From Pseudaeromonas sp963677375 (GTDB lineage: Bacteria > Pseudomonadota > Gammaproteobacteria > Enterobacterales > Aeromonadaceae): 64,000 nucleotides of DNA. How positions within the stretch are numbered: position 1 is the stretch's first letter; each line of letters opens with the position of its first letter. Location of the stretch: NCBI GenBank assembly GCA_963677375.2, contig CAXXIF010000011.1, positions 139,304 to 203,303 of the forward strand, written 5' to 3'. The notes under the pieces are model-generated. The model saw nothing but the letters and a program-made list of their open reading frames with translations. It searched no databases and was not told the origin of the DNA. Below are positions 59,325 through 64,000 of the stretch, in pieces. The position numbers were made by a program, and so were the translations under genes.

Positions 59325-60797
59325 TCACACCATGTGGACGACCAGCGCCAGAAACACACTGACCGCTGAAAACGTCATCGCGTAGGTAGACCAGCGGTTG
59401 AACCAGGCCTGGAATACCCCGTGGTCATGGCTGAGTTTGGTGCTCTGCCGAGTCCAGGACTGCCGATCCAGCCGGAACACCACATAGATCTTCACCATGG
59501 AGCCGACGATTTGGTTGAAGTAGAGCATCAGTGGAAACGCCGGTCCGATACGATGGCCGGAGGCCATCAGCATCAGGGTGACGAAGCTCCGCGTCAGACC
59601 AATCCACAACAGGTAAATCGCCAGGTACAGGGGTGAATATTTCAGACTGGCAATCACGGCGGCCGTCAGCCCCAGAATGCTGGTCCACATGGAAATCCGT
59701 TGGTCCAATAACACGTAGTAGGTGAATGCTCCCAGGCGTCGTAAACCCAGACGCGTGGCCCGCGAGTTTTGCCGTAGTGAGTTGCCGTACCAGCGGAACA
59801 TCAACTGACGGGCGGCACGGAAGAAGTTGTGATCTGGCGGATGTTCCACCGTGGTGATCGTCGCATCAGGCACGTAATAGGTATCCCATCCCTGACGCAT
59901 CAGGCTGAACCAGCTGGATTTGTCATCGCCGGTCAGGAACTTGAAGCGCCCCAACCGCCAGTGATCCAGATGGTCATTCTCCACGTCGTCGATAAAACCA
60001 GCAGCCGTCACCACGCTGGCCCGAAACAGCGACATCCGGCCGGTGAGGGTCAATACCCGCTTGGACAACGCCATCGAACACATGTTGATGTGACGCTGGG
60101 CGAAGCGCAGCTTGTGCCATTCACTCATCCAGTAGCTGCCGAGCACATCGCAATACTCGTTGGTGGTCAGGGCTCCCACCTGAGGAAATAGCGAGAAATA
60201 GGGCACCGTCAGACCAATGATTCCAGACTCCAGCACAGTGTCACCATCCACCACAGCCACCAGCGCCCGGTCGTCCGGCAAGTTCCGGGCAATGGCCCGG
60301 AAGCCATTGGCCAGACCGTCCCGTTTCCCGGTGCCGGGAATGCGCACAAAGGTCAGCTGTACCCGCTCCTCCGGCGGCATGGCCTGCTGCCACAGCGCCT
60401 TGACCAGCAACTCGTCGGAGAGTTCGACGATGGAGGCCACAACAGTAGCGGGATAGCCGCAGTCGATGGCCTCACGGATCACCGATTGGTAAACCATGGC
60501 GGTCGTCAGGGCATCGATACGGAAGCTGGTGACCATCAAATAGATGTGTGACGGCGGCTGCTCTTGTAACGCCAGTGCGGCCCGCCGCTTGTGTTGCGGA
60601 AAGACCACATACCGAAACCAGAGTCCGCGCACGTAGTGCACCAGGCCGACGCTGTAACGCCAGATCCCGATCGCCCCCACCAGCAGCAAAAACTGGGCAT
60701 GATGGGAATCAAACACCTGAGGTGGGACTAGCAACGCCAGTCCCATCAGAGTGCCGATTAACAACATCCAGCCGTTAAACCGTTGCATCCATGCCAT
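59325..60797 (-). CDS. alg8: Alginate polymerase Alg8 (GT2 glycosyltransferase)
   Basis: Alg8 polymerises mannuronate from GDP-mannuronate at the inner membrane. The 490-residue protein has N-terminal membrane helices, the GT2 motifs VAVVDGDTVLESG (DxD near residue 190) and TGDDKSSWF, then FRWYGNSLRQNSR (the QxxRW-like position), and four C-terminal helices. AGGTG-like GAGGTG precedes the ATG. It lies 12 bases after algD. The 72-base gap to alg44 holds no gene. Confidence 0.95.
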   Translation of the reverse strand: MAWMQRFNGWMLLIGTLMGLALLVPPQVFDSHHAQFLLLVGAIGIWRYSVGLVHYVRGLWFRYVVFPQHKRRAALALQEQPPSHIYLMVTSFRIDALTTAMVYQSVIREAIDCGYPATVVASIVELSDELLVKALWQQAMPPEERVQLTFVRIPGTGKRDGLANGFRAIARNLPDDRALVAVVDGDTVLESGIIGLTVPYFSLFPQVGALTTNEYCDVLGSYWMSEWHKLRFAQRHINMCSMALSKRVLTLTGRMSLFRASVVTAAGFIDDVENDHLDHWRLGRFKFLTGDDKSSWFSLMRQGWDTYYVPDATITTVEHPPDHNFFRAARQLMFRWYGNSLRQNSRATRLGLRRLGAFTYYVLLDQRISMWTSILGLTAAVIASLKYSPLYLAIYLLWIGLTRSFVTLMLMASGHRIGPAFPLMLYFNQIVGSMVKIYVVFRLDRQSWTRQSTKLSHDHGVFQAWFNRWSTYAMTFSAVSVFLALVVHMV

Positions 60798-60809
60798 AGG
60801 GCACCTCGC

Positions 60810-62120
60810 TTACCAGCAAATACCCTGCTTGTTTGCATCGGAGGGGTGGGTCATGAAACCGGTCAGATCGACCAGAAACTTGTCCTCCGGCCAGGTTTCG
60901 AGCATCGTCAGGAAGCTCTTGTCCTGATTGCCCAACACCAGCACATCCGACTCGGCCATCAACTGGTATTCATCGACCGCCAGCAGGGAGGAGACGTGTG
61001 GGATCTTGCCGTGGATGTAATCCTTGTTGGCACCGTGGACGCTGGCGAAGGAGACATTGCGATCATAGATGGACAGCTTGTAGCCCTTGCCAATCAACAT
61101 CTCGGCCAGTTCGACCAGCGGGCTTTCCCGCAAATCATCGGTCTCGGCCTTGAAGCTCAGACCCAGCATGCCGATGTTACGCTTGCCCAACCCTTCGATG
61201 ATCTCGAACGCCCGGCGCACCTGATGTTCGTTGCTTGGCATGATGGATGAGATGAGCGGGGTCTTTACATCCAGCTTGCCGGCCCGATAGTTGAGGGCGC
61301 GAACATCCTTGGGCAGACAGGAGCCACCAAAGGCAAAACCGGGTTTCATGTAGTAACGAGACAGGTTGAGCTTGTGATCCTGGCAGACCACATCCATCAC
61401 TTCACGACCATCGACGCCCACCGCCTTGGCGATGCTGCCGATCTCGTTGGAGAAGGCAACCTTGGTGGCATGCCAGACGTTGCAGGTGTACTTGATCATC
61501 TCGGCAATTTCGATGGGCTTGCAGATGAAGGGGGCCGTGAGATCGCTATAGAGCTGGGTCATGATCCGCGTCGTCTCATCATCGAAGGTGCCAACGACCG
61601 TCATCGGGGGCTCGTCATAATCGCGGATGGCGGTACTTTCGCGCAGGAATTCGGGGTTGATGCCCAGACCGAAATCGGCACCGGCCTTCTTCTGGGAACA
61701 ATCTTCGAGGATGGGCTTCACCACCTTCAGCACGGTACCCGGTAACACGGTACTGCGCACAATCACGGTGTGACGTTCCTTCTTGTCACGCAGAGCGAAG
61801 CCAATTTCCCGGGATACCGCCTCGATATAGTCCAGACTCAAATCGCCATTCTTCATGCTGGGTGTCGGCACAGCGATGAAGGTGATGTCGCTGTTGTAGA
61901 CAGCGTCCATGTAATTCGTGGTGGCCGAAATGCGACCCGCGGCCTTGCCGGCAGCCAGCAACTCGTCCAACCCTGGTTCGACAATCGGTGACTTACCGGC
62001 ATTGATCATCGCCACCTTCTCCTGAGAGACGTCGACACCGATAATGGTGTGACCCCGTTGTGCCATACAGGCTGCGCACACGGCACCGACATAACCCATA
62101 CCAAAAATACTGATCCGCAT
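60810..62120 (-). CDS. algD: GDP-mannose 6-dehydrogenase
   Basis: AlgD oxidises GDP-mannose to GDP-mannuronate, the committed step of alginate synthesis. The 436-residue protein has the same length as Pseudomonas AlgD and begins MRISIFGMGYVGAVCAACMA (NAD-binding GxGxxG). The catalytic Cys is in FGGSCLPKDVRALNY (near residue 268), and the C-terminus ends QGICW as in Pseudomonas. The ATG at 62120 has AAGGAG; upstream codons in the frame lie in the regulatory region. It is the first gene of the fifteen-gene operon. Confidence 0.97.
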   Translation of the reverse strand: MRISIFGMGYVGAVCAACMAQRGHTIIGVDVSQEKVAMINAGKSPIVEPGLDELLAAGKAAGRISATTNYMDAVYNSDITFIAVPTPSMKNGDLSLDYIEAVSREIGFALRDKKERHTVIVRSTVLPGTVLKVVKPILEDCSQKKAGADFGLGINPEFLRESTAIRDYDEPPMTVVGTFDDETTRIMTQLYSDLTAPFICKPIEIAEMIKYTCNVWHATKVAFSNEIGSIAKAVGVDGREVMDVVCQDHKLNLSRYYMKPGFAFGGSCLPKDVRALNYRAGKLDVKTPLISSIMPSNEHQVRRAFEIIEGLGKRNIGMLGLSFKAETDDLRESPLVELAEMLIGKGYKLSIYDRNVSFASVHGANKDYIHGKIPHVSSLLAVDEYQLMAESDVLVLGNQDKSFLTMLETWPEDKFLVDLTGFMTHPSDANKQGICW

Positions 62121-62718
62121 GATGCTTCTCCTTAGCCTCTTCGAACGAAAGACGACGAAAGTGTTAAATCCTGAATGACGCCGCCATGATCTGGAACCGG
62201 GCCAACCACAGCCCACAGCTGTTACACCCCTGTTATGAAGCAATAAAGTGACCAATTTGTGACCCATTCACAAATGAATAGTTTCGAATTGCGCAGAAAG
62301 TGGCTCAATTGGATGACGTGGATGTTAATGGCATGTTATGAGGCTGTAATTTATGGGGAATTTTTCAATATGCTTTCCCAAGCAAAAAGATTGATGTTTT
62401 ATTCATTATTCTATTTTTTATGTTTGACTTGTCGGCTTTCCCGCAAAATAAGCGCATCCGAAGCCAGCAATCAAAAGCAAGAGTCATTCGAACGAAATAT
62501 TAGAATCTTCGAATGTTTGCATCAAGCGCACCAAGGACAAGCAATTGCCCAGTAATGCACCAACTGGATAGTTGAATTGGGAGGGAGCAAAGTCGCGAGC
62601 CAGGCCGTCAACGATGAACATCTGGGGTAGGGTTGAGCGTAAAGCTAGGCATTTGAAGCTGATCGCCAGTCTCATGCGTCACCATCTCACCCAGCGGCAC
62701 AGAACGAGAAAAAAGCCA
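62121..62718 (-). promoter_or_regulatory. Long regulatory region upstream of algD
   Basis: About 600 bases carry no convincing gene. The middle part (roughly 62280-62500) is clearly richer in A and T than everything around it. An 8-bp perfect palindrome with a 5-base spacer, ATTTGTGA-CCCAT-TCACAAAT, lies at 62255-62275, 135 bases before algD; it resembles a CRP/FNR-type site with a shorter spacer. A second inverted repeat CATTCGA...TCGAATG spans about 62484-62514. No AlgU-type promoter (GAACTT with TCTGA) is seen, so control probably differs from Pseudomonas. Confidence 0.55.
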
Positions 62719-62746
62719 TGAAAAAGGCGGCTATTGCAGCCGCCTG
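62719..62746 (-). terminator. Rho-independent terminator of the DUF2860 gene
   Basis: AGGCGGCT (62725-62732) pairs with AGCCGCCT (62738-62745), and the minus strand runs into TTTTTCA. It sits 20 bases after the gene's stop and separates it from the alginate operon. Confidence 0.85.
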
Positions 62747-62766
62747 GTTGATTGCCTGACTCGCAC

Positions 62767-63768
62767 TCAGATCTTGTACATCAAGCCAGCACCAATGCTG
62801 GTTAAATCCGAATCGAAGAAGTGAACGTTGGCATCTGACTCGCCATAACTGGCCGAAAACACGGCGCTGAGTTTCTCGATCCCCGCCAGCTTGTGCCAGA
62901 AAAAGTTAGCATTCAGCCCCCATTGCGTAGCATCCACCTTACGGCCAAACACCGGATTGGCCTTGTCATATTGCAGCTGATTCAGTAGCGCATTGGTCAC
63001 CAGGGAGTATTGAGGCTGCATCAAGGCATAGGAGAGCTGACCCCCAATGCGTTGGTAACTCACGGCATCACCATCCGCTTGATTCTTGGCATAGTTCAAC
63101 GACGGTGACAATATGCTGCCCCGTGGACCAAACCAGTTGTAAGACACCTCGACTAAATGGAGTTTGCCATTCCGATCCAGTTGGCCACGCTCGGCAGAGG
63201 TCAGGGTCATCAGGCTGGAACCACTGCGCTCATCATCGATCGAGATATCGCGGTAGGTATAGTTCGCTCCCCAATTGCTTCCCCAGATGCTGTCCCAGCC
63301 CACACGAATACCATTCGAGTTCCGGTCCGATTTCTGCCGCTCCGCACCGGTCAGATAGGGGTCTTGCCAGACCTGTCCGGGTATCCCGGAAAAGACGTAG
63401 CCGATAGAGCCAATCCCCTTATCCGCCATCTCGGTGCGCACCCCCAGCTGCTGGGTGAAGTCCAGCGTCACCATGTCCTGGATCAAACTGCCCAGATAGA
63501 ATTGGGTCCGACTGTCAGCCAGGGTGTACCGCAGATCCAGATTCAGCAGCGGACTGGTACCATCGCTGCTAGCTTGGGAGTCCAGAGAGCTCAGATAGTT
63601 GCTCTCACTCTTTTTAGGGCCAATCAACGTATTGGAATGCACATCGCTGTAGTTGCCACCCACCATAGCGTAACCGGAGAAGCCACTCTCCTTGGGGATC
63701 GGATTGAATTCGGCATGGGCATAACCACCCGCCAGGGTCAGTAACACGGCCAGAGTGGATCGATTCAT
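62767..63768 (-). CDS. DUF2860 family outer-membrane beta-barrel protein
   Basis: The 333-residue protein has a signal peptide (MNRSTLAVLLTLAGGYAHAE) and the DUF2860 opening FNPIPKESGFSGYAMVGGNY, followed by alternating strands and a C-terminal barrel-like end (GAGLMYKI). The function of the family is not known; it is found mainly in Vibrio, Aeromonas and relatives. GGAGGAG lies upstream of the ATG at 63768. It has its own terminator, so it is not part of the alginate transcript, although it lies directly upstream on the same strand. Confidence 0.8.
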   Translation of the reverse strand: MNRSTLAVLLTLAGGYAHAEFNPIPKESGFSGYAMVGGNYSDVHSNTLIGPKKSESNYLSSLDSQASSDGTSPLLNLDLRYTLADSRTQFYLGSLIQDMVTLDFTQQLGVRTEMADKGIGSIGYVFSGIPGQVWQDPYLTGAERQKSDRNSNGIRVGWDSIWGSNWGANYTYRDISIDDERSGSSLMTLTSAERGQLDRNGKLHLVEVSYNWFGPRGSILSPSLNYAKNQADGDAVSYQRIGGQLSYALMQPQYSLVTNALLNQLQYDKANPVFGRKVDATQWGLNANFFWHKLAGIEKLSAVFSASYGESDANVHFFDSDLTSIGAGLMYKI

Positions 63769-63894
63769 GAGTTTTAACTCCTCCAAGACGATACGAACAG
63801 GGGCGTTCCCATTCGGGGAAAAAATCATCATAGCCTGGTCAGCAGGGGCTTCCGGCTTCTACCGCCGCTATATTGGCCCTATTGACCCCAATCG

Positions 63895-63925
63895 GCAAAA
63901 TAAAATGGAGGCCATCAGGCCCCCA
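63895..63925 (-). terminator. Terminator of the gene entering from the right edge
   Basis: GGGGGCC and GGCCTCC pair (one G-T wobble) around TGAT at 63907-63924, and the minus strand continues as ATTTTATTTTG. It follows the stop at 63938 of a minus-strand frame. Confidence 0.7.
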
Positions 63926-63937
63926 CTTATACACGGA

Positions 63938-64000
63938 TCAACCATGAGTCACAGGCTCAAGGCGCCAAGAATAACCGGTAGGCCGGATCGGCAGAGACAT
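63938..64000 (-). CDS. C-terminal end of an unidentified gene (partial)
   Basis: A minus-strand frame open from the window edge ends PIRPTGYSWRLEPVTHG and a TGA at 63938-63940. The terminator that follows supports a real gene end. Too little is present to name it. A plus-strand frame from an ATG at 63944 is also open to the edge but has no ribosome binding site. Confidence 0.4.
   Translation of the reverse strand: MSLPIRPTGYSWRLEPVTHG

Noticed and set aside
62259..62555. 98-codon plus-strand frame in the region upstream of algD
   Set aside because: It has no clear ribosome binding site, its composition follows the AT-rich regulatory DNA, and no known motif is seen; spurious translation is likelier.
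62121..62718. AlgU/sigma-E type promoter for algD
   Set aside because: I looked for GAACTT-N16/17-TCTGA-like pairs on the minus strand and found none convincing.
1..64000. CRISPR arrays, tRNA and rRNA genes
   Set aside because: No regularly spaced repeats of CRISPR type and no tRNA or rRNA sequences were recognised; the only regular array is the four-operator hip region, which has a protein-binding palindrome form.

Overview
The window reads as a chromosomal segment of a gammaproteobacterium, most likely Aeromonas or a close relative in the Aeromonadaceae. This is inferred from the gene families and order (coaD-mutM-rpmGB-radC-coaBC-dut-slmA, pyrE-rph-yicC, yigB-xerC-DUF484-dapF-lysA-lptM, cyaY, cyaA, hemCDXY), class I adenylate cyclase, SlmA and DUF2860; no 16S gene is present to confirm it. 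GC content is moderately high and coding density is high. No rRNA, tRNA or CRISPR array was seen.

Layout. 1-12.2 kb holds housekeeping genes: a partial heptosyltransferase, coaD, mutM, ribosomal proteins L33 and L28, radC, coaBC-dut, slmA, an MscS channel, an uncharacterised 633-residue secreted or anchored protein, an SDR protein, pyrE, rph and yicC. 12.27-15.59 kb is a 3.3-kb island bounded by near-perfect direct repeats of the yicC 3' end plus its terminator. It looks like a decayed genomic island without an integrase. It carries a SEC-C protein, the tail of an AlbA_2-type ATP-binding protein, a YggL-like protein, a zinc-ribbon protein of unknown function, and hipB with a truncated hipA behind four HipB-type operators spaced exactly 28 bp apart. 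15.6-31.4 kb returns to core genes: ubiK, recQ, an AbiTii-like gene, rarD, an Asp/Glu racemase, a decayed membrane gene, uvrD behind a LexA box, a GGDEF-EAL protein paired with a periplasmic molybdopterin-fold protein, yigB-xerC-DUF484-dapF-lysA-lptM, cyaY and a SelW-like gene. 31.4-42.2 kb has cyaA (TTG start) divergent from hemCDXY with CRP-like sites between them, an LtaS/OpgB-like phosphotransferase, and amt preceded by NtrC-type boxes.

42.4-62.1 kb is one long minus-strand alginate cluster of fifteen genes read right to left: algD-alg8-alg44-algK-algE-algG1-algG2-algI-algJ-algF-algX-algL-algA-manB/algC-manA. It encodes the complete route: sugar nucleotide supply (ManA, AlgA, ManB/AlgC, AlgD), the c-di-GMP-gated polymerase (Alg8, Alg44), the periplasmic scaffold and outer-membrane porin (AlgK, AlgE), epimerisation (two tandem AlgG), acetylation (AlgI, AlgJ, AlgF, AlgX) and lyase (AlgL). 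It differs from the Pseudomonas operon in three ways: the epimerase is duplicated, algX-algL lie after algF, and both the PMM and an extra type I mannose-6-phosphate isomerase are built in. A 650-bp intergenic region with an AT-rich core and a strong palindrome precedes algD. Upstream is a DUF2860 outer-membrane protein gene with its own terminator.

A structured intergenic element occurs twice, after mscS and between amt and manA. Its central loops are conserved, while its long outer stem differs in sequence but stays self-complementary in each copy. This is the clearest sign of a poorly explained element in the window.
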